The notes: generated by a model not told the origin, from the letters alone. Shown: positions 44,596 through 55,939, numbered from the stretch's first letter. The stretch: 64,000 nucleotides of DNA from Saccharina japonica (GCA_008828725.1 MEHQ01000488.1:44109-108108), one strand, 5' to 3'. Numbers and translations: made by a program.

Positions 44596-45366
44596 TCATA
44601 GCTTCGGAGGAGACGTGAAATTTGCGATGATATTCGCCGCTGCGATATGACTGATCGTCTGCGGGATCACGTAGTGTTCCTGTCCTGTGGTGATCTTGGC
44701 GTAGTCTTTGAAGTGAACCTCCTCAGCTTCTTCAAGGCGTGCCGTATCCGCTAGGTGTGCGACATACCCTTCGGTTGGCTTTTTCCCGTGGGTCAAAGAG
44801 ATGATGGGTTCGTTGAACGAATAAATTGCTCGCTCTCCGTTACCTCTCTTCAGGAAATGCGCGACTCTTCGTCCCAGAAATTCCCCCAATTCCTGAACTG
44901 GTTGCTTTACCTTCTCCAACCTCCGCTTCCAAGCGGCTAAATTCCCCTTCGTGGCAAGGCCTCCCTTGATTCCTACCACGAACGTCCGTTTACCCCTCCA
45001 CGGAATCCCTACTTGGCTCGCTAATATCTCCGCCTTGCCCACGATGTATGACTCGCGTTCCAAGGCGAGGAGAATTTCGTCGTTCCATTCAGCCATTCGC
45101 AGATGTTTGCCCAAACATTCGAGTATAAACACTCGCGCGTCTGAGGCGATGGCAGCTTGGGCTAAGCTACTGGCTTCGGCTACTCCTTCCTTCTCTCGTA
45201 CCCCTTTAAACTTCCTGCAGGCGTCACCGACTACCACATCCGGTTTCAACTCTCTCAGCATGCTTAGGCATTCCTGCGACCCTGTTGTCGCCCTAAGTAG
45301 CCTGGCACCGTTGTCTAGTCCGTTTGCTCTGGTGTATTCCAGTGCTCTCCAGTCCTGGTCTACTGC
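44596..45366 (-). pseudogene. C5-cytosine DNA methyltransferase-like domain inside pol, copy 1
   Basis: An open minus-strand frame of about 256 codons, with its first ATG at 45261. Reading order matches C5-DNMT motifs. 'WRALEYTRANG' is like motif II. 'KPDVVVGDACRKFKG' is like motif IV, keeping the Cys of Pro-Cys although the Pro is replaced. 'ARVFILECLG' is like motif VI with its Glu. 'EILASQVGIPWRGKRTFVVG' is like motif VIII (GIPQxRxR with Trp and Gly substitutions). 'YVIPQTISHIAAANIIANF' is a possible motif X. Upstream in another frame, before a run of nine C at 45410-45418, 'VVAMLDCGGG' may be motif I; the run is a likely frameshift site. The position between RNase H and integrase is foreign to standard Ty3/gypsy pol. 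The family would transfer methyl groups from AdoMet to cytosine. Activity in this copy is unlikely. Confidence 0.6.
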
Positions 45367-45419
45367 TCATCTGACCGTCAGCATTCCCTCCGATGGAAGG
45401 ATGCTGCCTCCCCCCCCCA

Positions 45420-45895
45420 CAGTCGAGCATGGCCACCACTGGAAACTCCGGTGCAATAGCAAGATCGGCCGGTTGAGTATCTGCCTCCGATGTGTCTGCG
45501 GGTGTGAATGCGACGGCTGCCAGCACTGCAAGACTTTGAGTACTTGTTTCGTCCACAACTCCCACTCCTAAGGTTTCGAGGTGTACGCCGTCGAGCACTG
45601 GTCCCTGTGAGCCTTTGTAAACGTTTGGCAACGACTCGTCTCCTGGAAAAGAGTCGTCGAAATCCTCGATCACGTTGCTCTTGTTCGGTAACCGCGACAT
45701 GTCGTCCGGGAACTGATGTTGTGTCCCCGGCCTCGACTTCGAGGTTATGTTGTGCTCCATCCACCTCAGAGCCCAGCGATGGTATTTCGGTGTGAGGAAT
45801 TGGCTTTTGAAGAGCCAAGTCAATGCCGAACAGTCCGTGATGAGCGTGAACGGCCGCCCCCAAAGATACGGTTGAAACTTTTTCACCGCACGCAT
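45420..45895 (-). pseudogene. RNase H C-terminal half and linker, copy 1
   Basis: Contains 'VKKFQPYLWGRPFTLITD', 'ALTWLF' and 'PDDMSRLP', the second half of a Ty3/gypsy RNase H with its late Asp residues. An acidic linker (IEDFDDSFPGDESLP) and an Ala/Thr-rich stretch lead to the methyltransferase-like domain. It is in a different frame from the RT to its right, separated by a stop at 45930. Confidence 0.75.
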
Positions 45896-45929
45896 GACCG
45901 CGATGCATTCACGGTCTGTTGCTGACCGT

Positions 45930-46850
45930 TTAGAGTCCCCTCTCGATCACCTTTTGCTGCGCGTACGCTATCACTTTCTCCACTCCTTCGATGAGTTTCG
46001 TTGGCACCGCTCGTGCTCCTATCTCACTGGCATCGGTGTACAGCAAGAACGGCTCTGTCCACACCGGCAAGGCTAGAATTAGAGGCGACGTCAAAGCCTT
46101 GATAAGCGCATTAAAACCCTTGTTCTGCTCTTCTCCCCACGGAACTTTCTTTTTCTTCGCTCTCGTGGTTCTGAACCGTGGGTCTCTCAGCAAGTCTGAA
46201 ATGGGCGCTACCTCTGTGCTATAATGGGGTACGAATTGCCGTAAGTACCCTGTCATGCCCAGCAGTACTCGCACTTCCTCCACCGTGTTCGGCCTTGATA
46301 GCTGCGTGATAGCATCGATCTTGCTCGGGGCAGGCCTGGTACCAAGCCTATCCACGATCATGCTGACGACCTCCATGACCGACTGACAGAAATGCGATTT
46401 CTGGAGATTGATGGTCACACGTCCTTGCCATAGATATTCCAACGTTTCTCGAAGCAGTCCGCATTGATCTTCAAGGGATTTGGACGGGATAGCGATGTCG
46501 TCCAACCAGTGCTTGACTCCTTCATGCTTGACTGGTGACAGTCGCCCTCCCACGTCGTTGGCAAACGCGGATGGCACTGTCTTCAACCCCAAGCCGAAGC
46601 GAACGTACTCGTACAGCTTCTAGTCAGCGTCTCGAAACGCCGTCAGGTGTCGATCGTCCTCATGGATCTCGCGCTGTAAGAATCCTGAAGCCAAATCGAT
46701 GCTGGAGAAATACTTCGACCCTTCCACCTCATCCATAATGTGCTGCAAGTCCCCGAGTCCATCACTCTGTGATTGTGAGTTTCTTGGCCAACTTCACAAC
46801 CTACCGTCCATCGATCGTAGGTACGCGCGTACGGTGGTTGTTCGCAAAGG
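45930..46850 (-). pseudogene. reverse transcriptase and N-terminal RNase H, copy 1
   Basis: The right part (about 46600-46850) reads 'TIDGR', then 'HIMDEVEGSKYFSSIDLASG' and 'REIHEDDRHLTAF', matching RT palm motifs. A TAG replaces what is normally Trp or similar just before 'KLYEYVRFGLG'. From 46592 the open frame gives 'LKTVPSAFANDVGG' and the catalytic box 'WLDDIAIPS', with Trp where Tyr or Phe is usual before the two Asp. RT thumb and RNase H follow, beginning 'FLLYTDASEIGA'. Reverse transcribes element RNA in the capsid. Inactivated by the stop and by the frame change at 45930. Confidence 0.85.
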
Positions 46851-46971
46851 CCATCTTGACCAATGACGAATCCGGTGTTAACCGCATTAACACCGCCACA
46901 CGCATGTCTGACAGTCCATCTCTCTGCGGGGACGTTGGCGCCATACCGTTCAGCTGATCCTTGGGCATGGT

Positions 46972-47766
46972 CTAGTTGGGGTATCTTGCGAATAATTTAG
47001 TCAACTCGTCAATGAACAACACTGGATCATTCTTCATCGAGAGCCTCCTCACCTCTCCCGGTTGCAGCACCGACTCGTAAGCGCTTTTCCGTATTTTTAC
47101 CCCCATTGTCTTGACTAGGCGGTCGACCATGCGTTGGGCTTCTTTAGAAAACCCTCCGGTTATGTCGTATAACGGATTAAGCTGTCCGATCCGCGATCCA
47201 TCAGTTCGTAGTGGGAAGGATGGTGGTCCTCCCTGGGGTTCCTACCCCTGCATGATGGGTTGACCACCCCACGGTGCCTGCCACCCCTGAGCTTCCGCTA
47301 GTCCGATGAACCCTGGCTGCTGTTGACCAGCGAACCCTGGCTGCTGTTGACCAGTGAACCCTGGCTGCTGTTGACCAGCGAACCCTGGCTGCTGTTGACG
47401 AACGAACCCTGGCTGTTGTTGCCGCGGTGGCCTTGGCACCATAGGAGGTCCCCACCGGGATCTAGGGTTCGGTTGTTCTCCTCTTGGGGCTTCTTGTGGA
47501 CCCATCGTCCTCCGACTTCAAAGGGCGAACGTAGGGGGGGAGGGGGCATCTGGTTGTACCCGCCTCCCGCTTTTACAGGTTTTGCCGGTCCTGTTTCCCT
47601 TTGTCCTGCACCACCATGCGGACCCATTCAACCTGGCCTCCCTGTGGTGGGCCTCCAGCCTGGCCGCTCTGCCCTCGGGCAAAGTCCACCGAAAAGTCCC
47701 CAAAACGGTCCCCCTCTTCCTTCCGTGGCCGTTTGGTGACCCGGTTATGTTCTTCCCTCCAATCAA
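46972..47766 (-). pseudogene. gag-like region of retroelement copy 1
   Basis: A Gly/Arg/Pro-rich part is followed by five tandem eight-residue repeats of the type GQQQPGFA (about 47300-47430). After one in-frame TAG at 47242-47244 comes 'RTDGSRIGQLNPLYDITGGF' and a helical region to a stop at 46972. The repeats are encoded by near-identical 24-base units, and their alternative frame gives NSSQGSLV. No CCHC knuckle is visible. Gag-type function is inferred from position upstream of RT. Frames change near 47505-47575. Confidence 0.5.
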
Positions 47767-48199
47767 TCACTCCTCCCCCCCTCCCCGGGACGCTGCCCGT
47801 TTGACTTTGGCGAAACGTTTCGCTTTCCTGTCGTGTAGAGCAAGATGAACTCGACGAAGCTGTGTAGTGCACGACGGGCTCGACGACGCTGTGTTGTACC
47901 CGACGAATGGAGCTGTGCAGTATGCGACTGACTCGATAAAGCTGCGTGGTACACGATGTACTAGACGAAGCTGAGTCGTACAACGCGAAGATGGTGTCTA
48001 ACGCTGTAGTCCAGGGAGACGAGTGGAGCTCAGGGGATCGATGGAGTCTAGTAACACCGAGTTGTCCCCGCCAAACGGGCATAAACAGCGGCTTGGGACA
48101 AGGTGGGTGGTAAATAGTTTCGAGTACATGTATATCTACCTTCCTGGTTTGTTGAAAGTTGTCCACTTATCGTAAGATGTAAATATGCAACCCTTCGAA

Positions 48200-49570
48200 A
48201 ATGCTGCTCTTCGAAAGCTCGAGTCTTCACTAGCATAGTAACGTATGGAATCCCCTAGGTATCTAAGATACATCAAATATAATTGTAGGTATTAGCTATA
48301 TCCGTCATTGTTATACATCCTTTACACATTATCTCAACGACTCTTGAACAGCAGAATCTATTATCTTGTAAGCATCTATCGAGGTATAAACAGTCGATAA
48401 AGGTTTCAGGGTCTACATATATTCATGCATAACTATTAGTAGTAAATTCCTACGCGCCTTGAAAGTATTTGTATAGTAGCTCCCCAGATGTATGTAGCTC
48501 CGCTGTATGCAGTAAGTCCCATGACGTGTATAGCTCCACTGACATCAGAAATAATACGTTGTTTCCATTGATTAATATTAATGTATTTTCTACAATCCTC
48601 AATATTCCAACGTACTGTTATGGAGCTCCCCCCGTTCCCGTTCCGCCATGATAATATCCCTAAACCATGTTTCCAATTCCGGTAAGTTCTCAGCATGACA
48701 AAGAGCAGCTAGAGGAAGTCTTACATTCCCCACACATAATTGAAAACTAGAACTACTACTAGTAGTTTGAAGTATCACCACCCCTGAAACACCTGTGAGA
48801 ACGACCTTGCAGTTCCTGTAGAACCTGCGAAGATATAAAATCACCATCACAAAGGCTAAAACCAAATTGCCTCCAAAAAGCCCTTGTCTTGTGATCGTCT
48901 CGTAGTATGCATCAAGTGTAGATCAACCAACAGACTCGAACTCCTTTCCAACCTGTATGATGAACGCAGGCACATTTCTATAGTGATTTATCACCCACGA
49001 ACTTACTGGTAACCAGTGACGATGATCCCCCAACCTGTGTACTTCTATTAATGTACCTGGTTGTAACGAGTACATGTATGTGTGTATTATTCGGCTGTAC
49101 AGTAAATATTAATCTTCCAAACACATCGATTATTCCTCATTGACTCACTTTAATCTCCAATCAAATCAATCAATCATCTCTCATACTAAACAAGGTGCCA
49201 TAAACAAGTGTCTCCAATAAAACATATACATATAATATTCTATACTCACAAACGTGTACTATTTTGACCATATATACAGCAGTATGAGTAAATGATGTGT
49301 AATCGTTTTTAAACGAAATCATAATATTACTATATTATACACATGTTACTGGCTCAACAGTCCATGTTACCCCGTTCCCACCATCCTGCCTAGACATAAG
49401 ACACCCCCCCAGCTGACAACGCTTACTAGCAAGCAAGGATGCATGTACACCCTTTTCCAGCTCAAAAATTGAAAATGATGGTTCACGGATATTATTCCAC
49501 CGCCCGTTGTATGCATCGCTTATCGTAATTCAAGCAGTGACCATGTGAGACGTTCGGACTTGACACCGTC
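48200..49570. other. no supported gene
   Basis: AT-rich sequence right of the truncated retroelement. I looked for a 5' LTR matching 41489-41925 and found none. No coding signal. Confidence 0.5.
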
Positions 49571-49572
49571 TT

Positions 49573-49800
49573 GCAGCTACTAACAGATAATTCTTCGACT
49601 TCGGGATAAAGAATATGTGCGGGATCACATTCTGGCGAAATCAAGAAATAATTTGATTTTTAGTTCTCTCTGTGAAATTCAGACCAGCTTCAAATCGAAC
49701 ACCTCAACCCGACAACGCATTGCTGGTGACTACGAACGAATGCGCTTGGGAGCCTCTAGCCGGACGCGCGCGTGGTCGACGCTAGGCGTAAACACTCGGC
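49573..49800 (+). repeat. inverted pair of a dispersed repeat, left member
   Basis: 'aacagataattcttcgactt' through 'gcgggatcac' and 'gaaatcaagaaataatttg' matches the reverse complement of 51655-51768. Weaker similarity continues to 'gagcctct...gacgct.ag.cg'. The pair encloses 1.9 kb and may represent decayed TIRs. Confidence 0.6.
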
Positions 49801-51160
49801 ATATATTTCTCACATCCTGGGGTGTTTCTATGCGCAGTTCGGAGGTCGACAGGCTTCTTCGGTTCTTCGCTGTGTGCTCCCAGAATACTGCTGCAACCAA
49901 CCTCATACTCGTGTAATAGTACATAAAGATCCATACGCGTTGAGTTACCTACTCTGTGTTTGTTTGCTGATGCTTTGAGATACCTCACCCGGCGAGGTCG
50001 TGTGTGGGCCTATAGGTCTAGCCAAAGGGGGATACACGCGTGACCCACGCCAGGTGGAAGCATCTACTGTATCTCTCTGGCTGTGGTGGCGACCCTTCTG
50101 GGCACATAACCACACCTTATCTATCCCATCGCATCTCTGCTCTCGTCGATCTCCTTGTTGGTATCAACATATACGTAGCAGTATCCTGTCTCTATTCTAC
50201 GAGTATCTCTGTGTTGTCTGTAGTATGCTGTGAGATACCAGGTACCTGGTAGTAGGTGGTACGCAGCAATAAATATACAGCTAGCCAAGGACTGCGCCTC
50301 GCACGCGCCTAGCACCTGGATGCAAGGACATGCCGTGGGCTGGAACTACCGTGTGGTGTTTGAAACAACACGAGCTGAATAGAGTAGTGGCACTACTGCT
50401 GTAGACACGCATGTACTCGTACAGCATTCAGGTCTGGCTGATGTTTCCTGCTCATCCAAACTAGGTTTTTCACGTCCAAAGTCTTCAGGAGCAACAGGAG
50501 TAGACAGGGGCGCGGGTGGAGCTGCGTACCCGCGTTAATCCTTTACGTATGCCCTGCTAGCTCCTTTTATTTTGCCGAAAAGAAAGGAAGCCCTCATAGT
50601 CTAGGCTTCTACTTGCTATCAAGAAGCTATCATAAGACAACCTAATTCCGAAGCGCAGCGCTGTGGGTTGAAATGTAAATCGTGCTGTGGTTGCTGCCGA
50701 TGTGTTTTATATTTACACAACTGACCAGAAGGCGAGCCGTCGAATAAATTTGAACTTGAAGAGAGTACGGGCGATGCAGATATGTTATACACCCAGAGCA
50801 GTGCAAAATTGCGGTTGGGAGTAAGATACAGATTTTTTAAAACCTAGACAAACTGTTCCATTGTTGTGAAGAATTTCTCCAACCCTTTGTCGTGAATCTG
50901 GGGTGGAAGATAGTTTTAGCACACAGCGCTGTGCCTTCTTGTTTGCTTTTGCCTCCACGCGAGCCTAGCTCTAATTTCCAACACAGCATAGATACACCAG
51001 CTATCCCGTTTGGTTGTGGTGGGAGTACTAAAGCAGACATCCCGAGAGACGACGCGAGTTCATGCGCCGTAGAGCACGTGAATTTTCCTTCCGCGCCCGG
51101 CCTCCGCGCCCAGGAATAAAGTTTCAGGGTTATGATTTTATCCTTTTCTATACAACAACA
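49800..51160. other. no supported gene
   Basis: Frames on the plus strand at about 49772-50252 and elsewhere show no domain. 'gtatctctctg'-type short repeats only. Confidence 0.35.
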
Positions 51161-51162
51161 AA

Positions 51163-51257
51163 CAGCACAGCAGCACACACAGCACAGCAGCACACACAGC
51201 ACAGCAGCACACACAGCACAGCAGCACACACAGCACAGCAGCACACACAGCACGGCA
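51163..51257. repeat. 17-bp minisatellite
   Basis: Five near-perfect tandem copies of CACACACAGCACAGCAG. It creates Cys-rich minus-strand shadow frames (CVLLCCVCC) that are not a metallothionein-like gene. Confidence 0.95.
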
Positions 51258-51539
51258 AGACACTCGTCTAGACGTAGAGCCCTTTCTCTACAGCAGCAGC
51301 GGTAGCCATATTGACAGTGACGAGCGTAGGCTTGGAGGCAGGAGGATGACATATACGCTCACACTCGTGGCGCATCAAGGATTTTTATGATGCCTCATGA
51401 CGAACAAAAAGAAAACATGCATGCAAAAACACATGATTTCGTACTCGTACGTACTCGTAGCGTGGTTCTCGAGAAAATATATGCAATTCTCTCACATACC
51501 GACCCACAAAACTATTGTGCGACACCATAGATGCGACAC

Positions 51540-51770
51540 ACGCCTGCGCTAAGCGTCGGTACAACGCGCTTGACCCTACGGAGAGGCTCAACCGCGCTTC
51601 TGTTCGCCAGTCTCGTGACTGCCGATTTTAGATTTTGACTCCGTCATCGGGCTGTTTCAATTTCAAAGTCAAAATTCAGAACCAAATTATTTCTTGATTT
51701 CGTCAGAAAGTGATCCCGCACTTTTTCTTCATCCCGAAGTCGAAGAATTATCTGTTTACTCTGAAAAATC
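51540..51770 (-). repeat. inverted pair of a dispersed repeat, right member
   Basis: Reverse-complement partner of 49573-49800, best over the outer ~110 bases ('atcccgaagtcgaagaatta'). Confidence 0.6.
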
Positions 51771-51774
51771 TGTC

Positions 51775-52685
51775 GTACGGCTTTGTTTTATCCGTATGAA
51801 TTTTGATGGTTCATTTTTGACCGCCTGCACGGAATGCACACAGCACGCACCACGCACGAGACAACACTGATCGTACCGACATTGAACGAGGCACACATCT
51901 AGCGATATGCAACAGTAGTTGATACCATGTTGCATGCGTCTGCTCTCTCTGGGCTGTGTCCAGCAGTAGCAGTTGTACGAAACGCTTAAAAAAGTACACG
52001 CGCATTATGTAAATTTGTAATTTTGTTCCAATGTGTTGGAATCTACGTAGAGTACACATGCATAGATCTTCGAGTACGTATGCAGAGTGTGCATATCATA
52101 TCTAGCTCTCTCAATCTACGAGCGATAGGCCGATCTACATATGTACCATTACGAGCATTTTGGTACAGCAGTACTACTGCTGCTGTACTTTACGGGTACA
52201 TGTCTCTGGTCTAGACTACAAACTACAAAGCAGCCAAGGCGGCCCTGATCGAACAGCACAGCAGTACAGCAGAAGAAGCTGTAGAACACGCAGTAGCTGC
52301 TGTTCACAATTTTGCCTTTGTGACGGCTGTTAGTGAATCCTGTATGCGTGCGCCTGACCCTTAGCAAACAGCCATGAGTACCAGGAGTTTATTTCTCGGT
52401 TAAAGTCCCGCCAGAAGCACCACAGATACAAAATAAAAATGAAAATTTTCTCGTCTTAGACCTACGTATGTCAATGATACCAACATTAGCCTACGTAACT
52501 TACTGCTGTGGCCCATAAAACCATTCAGCAGCAAACGTGCAGCAAGCAGCAAGCAGCAGCGATTGCCAGCAAAAAAAAACAAAAAACATAACACAACACC
52601 GGCCGAGCCACACCTCACCACTTTGACAGCGAGCATACACACGCATACGAGCTTGTTGGGACTCGGTTGTTGCTGTGTTGTTGCT
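51775..52685. other. no supported gene
   Basis: 'gtacagcagtac' motifs are scattered here and through 50-59 kb. No frame with domain content. Confidence 0.35.
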
Positions 52686-52689
52686 GTGT

Positions 52690-53060
52690 TGATTGATATC
52701 TAATGGTGTACACGCATTTGGCACAGGCAGGCGTCGTGGTGGCTCAAGACAGCAGTAACACATAAGCTCTCTTATGCATTATTCCCAATGTTGCCGAGCT
52801 GACTCGGCCCAAACCTCGAGCTGACTCGACCCAAGCATCGAGTGACATCGAGCGGCTCATTAAAAATCCCGATGTCCCATATCCCTCTACAATAATTCCC
52901 ATCAATCATGTGGAACTCCTACCATACGACGGATCTTATGCGTTGTGATGCTGAGTACAATCAACATCCCCCATGCTTACTACACACAACCATAATAATT
53001 CCCACCTGCTCGGTGCATGACAAGGCACGACATTGCTGGGTCGATACATCGCAAAATCAT
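52690..53060 (+). repeat. dispersed repeat family H, copy 1
   Basis: 'ggtgtacacgcatttggcac' through 'catgtggaactcctacca' is ~93-95% like 58697-58975 by eye. The right part ('ctccta...gatggat' to 'tgcatgac.aggcacgac') also matches 56985-57175. Contains tandem 'gagctgactcg.ccc'. Confidence 0.75.
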
Positions 53061-53064
53061 AATG

Positions 53065-53620
53065 AACTCATACCAAACTCGGAAACTCAAACTCGTATAT
53101 GCAACTCGAAACACATATCTTCAAATCAAGCCTCATGCAATCTCAAGTCCGAAACACATCAAATCAACAGGATACCCATCCCGACGACAAGTGAAAACCT
53201 TTCCCTCAACCCCAGACAAAAACAATGTCACTATGGAAAATGTGACAGTACGCAGTTACACCAAACACATATAAACTAAGGAACAAGTATAATGCCAGAG
53301 ATCGCGAGAGACCCCGTCCCCCCGGATAAAAGTCTCATTTCATCCACTGCTCCCGCCATAGATTCACAGATCGCGACGGTCATGCGAGATAGTATACGTA
53401 CTTCTTCCCAAATAATTGATCTGGCGCTCAAACTACTGTACCCGAAGCCAAGAAAAACGGCATTATTCTCAGAATTAGCCAAGGAAAAACGGTATTACTC
53501 TTCGGGTTCATAACTCACATACCCATACGCTGCTGTACGCTTACGCAACGACCAGCAATAAATACTCCGTTTATAAACCAACATAAACCTCCTTGAGTAT
53601 CCTCGATTACCTCGAGTTAC
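53065..53620. other. no supported gene
   Basis: A short plus-strand frame at 52908-53279 and a GC-richer frame at 53292-53513 have no recognisable content. Confidence 0.35.
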
Positions 53621-53780
53621 TACAGTAGTAACCATCTGAGAACAAAACTTTTTTTCTTTAAATAACGGTATTTGCCGTTCATTTTTTGTGGCAAGAAAAA
53701 AATTCCGAAAATATCAAAATGAAGATCCACATTTCCATCTCCGATATTTCGTGTTGTGCTTCAAGCTGTGGAAAAAGAGG

Positions 53781-54380
53781 TCAGCCCGGCATAGACAGCA
53801 ACATAGGCATGGCCCAGAAGAAACACACGGCCCGATTGAGCACTTCTACCCGATGCACTGGGGTTGGACGTACCGCAAAGGCTTGTCTCTGCTTTCTGTT
53901 TAAAATCTGCAACTGGTTGATCGAGTTTCGTTTGCCGGGAAAACTTTCACCACCATCAGGGGGGGCTCCGCACCCGTAAACTCTTGTTGGCGTCCACCCA
54001 GGGACCCAGGGCGAGCTTTCTCCGGGAACAGAATTTTGTTTAGAGGCTCGCGGCCCGCGGGGCGTGCAGTGCTCTGCCCTCGGTCCGGCCAGAAACGCGG
54101 CGGAACCTGCGTGTTGGTCGTTGCTCTTACAGCTCACGATAGTAACCGACTGACAGCTCGCCTCCGCAGCGTTTTCTGGCGCTTCAAACGGTTGGTCACA
54201 CGGCCCGAGGTCACAGGGAGCACTTTGCAAGCAGCAGCGTTGCGTGGCGTGCTCTGGGGGTGGAGCACGGGCTGGTCTGCTGTTCCCGGCCGTCGGTGCT
54301 GCTTGGGGCCGTTTGGGTGTACGTATCTCTCTGGGTATACCATCACGGACGACATCACCAAGTCTGAGAGGTGAGACCAT
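53781..54380 (-). other. 199-codon open frame in left arm (coding status doubtful)
   Basis: An uninterrupted minus-strand frame from ATG 54380 to a stop at 53781. It is mirrored in the right arm at 55176-55775 on the plus strand with about a dozen substitutions and no frame damage. The product is Pro/Ala-rich with scattered Cys (CCLQSAPCDLGPCDQP) and 'NSINQLQILNRKQRQAF' near the end. No family recognised. Opposite-strand frames are also open because the region is GC-rich. Retention of the frame in both arms is expected if the duplication is recent. Confidence 0.25.
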
Positions 54381-55175
54381 TTGCCTCGCACAGAGTTCGC
54401 CTCGACCCCTCTACCAGCGGAGAGTCGTCGTGCAAAGTCTTAGTTGTATACCTCCTTCCTAGCTCGAGCACGAGTAGGCTGCGCATCTACAGCAGTATGT
54501 AATCATCAGCGTCCAAAACAAAACCAGCTGATTCTATAAAAAAAAAAGAAAAAAACAACATGCCTCCGGCGATTTGCCTGCTCGTACGTACAAGTACGTG
54601 TGGTTTGATGCGATCTTGTCTTTTTTCTTTGGAACAGGTCGTGCGTGTGCCGCGTGCTCATCACAACAGCAGCAACACAACATGTTGCCTTTTGTATTGC
54701 AGATCTCTTCCTCTCATTGATATGCCCTCGCCCAACCAAAAATAAAAAAGAAAGGCACTGCCTTCATGCAATATTTGAGCAGTACTGCTGCTGTAGACTA
54801 CGGCACACAGTACGCATACAACAATAAGTATGCTCTTGTGTGTGTGGATGCACGTATGTATGTGGATATGTATGCTGTTTTTTTCAGGATACCCGACGGT
54901 AACGTTCTTCAGGCGCTCGCTACAGTATAACGAGGCGGTAAGGGAATGCGCTACCACACGTACTTGTACGTACGAGCAGGCAAATCGCCGGAAGCATGTT
55001 GTTTTTTTCTTTTTTTTTATAGAATCAGCTGGGTTTTGTTTGGACGCTGGTGATTATATACTGCTGTAGATGCGCAGCCTACTCGTGCTCGAGCTAGGAA
55101 GGAGGTATACAACTAAGACTTTGCACGACGACTCTCCGCTGGTAGAGGGGTCGAGGCGAACTCTGTGCGAGGCAA

Positions 55176-55775
55176 ATGGTCTCACCTCTCAGACTTGGTG
55201 ATGTCGTCCGTGATGGTATACCCAGAGAGATACGTACACCCAAACGGCCCCAAGCAGCACCGACGGCCGGGAACAGCAGACCAGCCCGTGCTCCACCCCC
55301 AGAGCACGCCACGCAACGCTGCTGCTTGCAAAGTGCTCCCTGTGACCTCGGGCCGTGTGACCAACCGTTTGAAGCGCCAGAAAACGCTGCGGAGGCGAGC
55401 TGTCAGTCGGTTACTATCGTGAGCTGTAAGAGCAACGACCAACACGCAGGTTCCGCCGCGTTTCTGGCCGGACCGAGGGCAGAGCACTGCACGCCCCGCG
55501 GGCCGCGAGCCTCTAAACAAAATTGTGTTCCCGGAGAATGCTCGCCCTGGCTCCCAGGGTGGACGCCAACAAGAGTTTACGGGTGCGGAGCCCCCCCTGA
55601 TGGTGGTGAAAGTTTTCCCGGCAAACGAAACTCGATCAACCAGTTGCAGATTTTAAACAGAAAGCAGAGACAAGCCTTTGCGGTACATCCAACCGCAGTG
55701 CTTCGGGTACAAGTGCTCAATCGGGCCGTGTGTTTCTTCTGGGCCATGCCTATGTTGCTGTCTATGCCGGGCTGA
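55176..55775 (+). other. 199-codon open frame in right arm (coding status doubtful)
   Basis: Mirror copy of the left-arm frame. Differences cluster in the second half (for example NCVPGECSPWLPG here against NSVPGESSPWVPG). If it is a real protein, the element has two divergently oriented identical genes reading outwards, an arrangement I do not know for mariner-type elements. Confidence 0.25.
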
Positions 55776-55939
55776 CCTTATTATCCACAGCTTGAAGCAC
55801 AACACGAAATATGTGAGATGGAAATGTGGATCTTCATTTTGATATTTTCGGAATTTTTTTCTTGCCACAAAAAATTAACGGCAAATACCGTTATTTAAAG
55901 AAAAAAAGTTTTGTTCTCAGATGGTTACTACTGTAGTAA

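Larger units (their letters stand above)
41489..48200 (-). mobile_element. Ty3/gypsy chromovirus-like retroelement, copy 1, degenerate
   Basis: Minus-strand order from right to left: gag-like, RT, RNase H, a methyltransferase-like domain, integrase with GPY/F motif, chromodomain-like and Tudor-like modules, polypurine tract, 3' LTR. RT before RNase H before integrase is the Ty3/gypsy order, and GPY/F plus a chromodomain marks chromoviruses. Internal stops and frameshifts interrupt every domain. I find no matching 5' LTR at the right end, so the 5' end is truncated near 48.0-48.2 kb. Copy 2 lies at 59.6-62.95 kb. Confidence 0.85.
53623..55933. mobile_element. 2.3 kb near-palindromic element flanked by TA
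   Basis: Left arm 53623-54605 and right arm 54952-55933 are reverse complements over about 980 bases, with a unique ~346-base centre. Ends read CAGTAGTAACCATCTGAGAA and the complement, bracketed by TA at 53621-53622 and 55934-55935, fitting a Tc1/mariner-type target duplication. The arms differ at a small number of positions (for example around 53840-53870 and 54005-54030), so this is not a perfect fold-back artefact. No transposase motif is recognised, so it is probably non-autonomous. Confidence 0.65.

Noticed and set aside
47298-47430. Repeat protein with GQQQPGFA units as an adhesive or structural host protein
   Set aside because: Same strand and immediately upstream of RT in frame-compatible position, so more simply part of the retroelement gag-like region.
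41489-48200. Complete LTR retrotransposon with both LTRs
   Set aside because: No sequence right of 47.8 kb matches the 3' LTR; the element is 5'-truncated.
51062-51352. Cys-rich minus-strand ORF resembling a metallothionein
   Set aside because: The Cys pattern is produced entirely by the 17-bp minisatellite.
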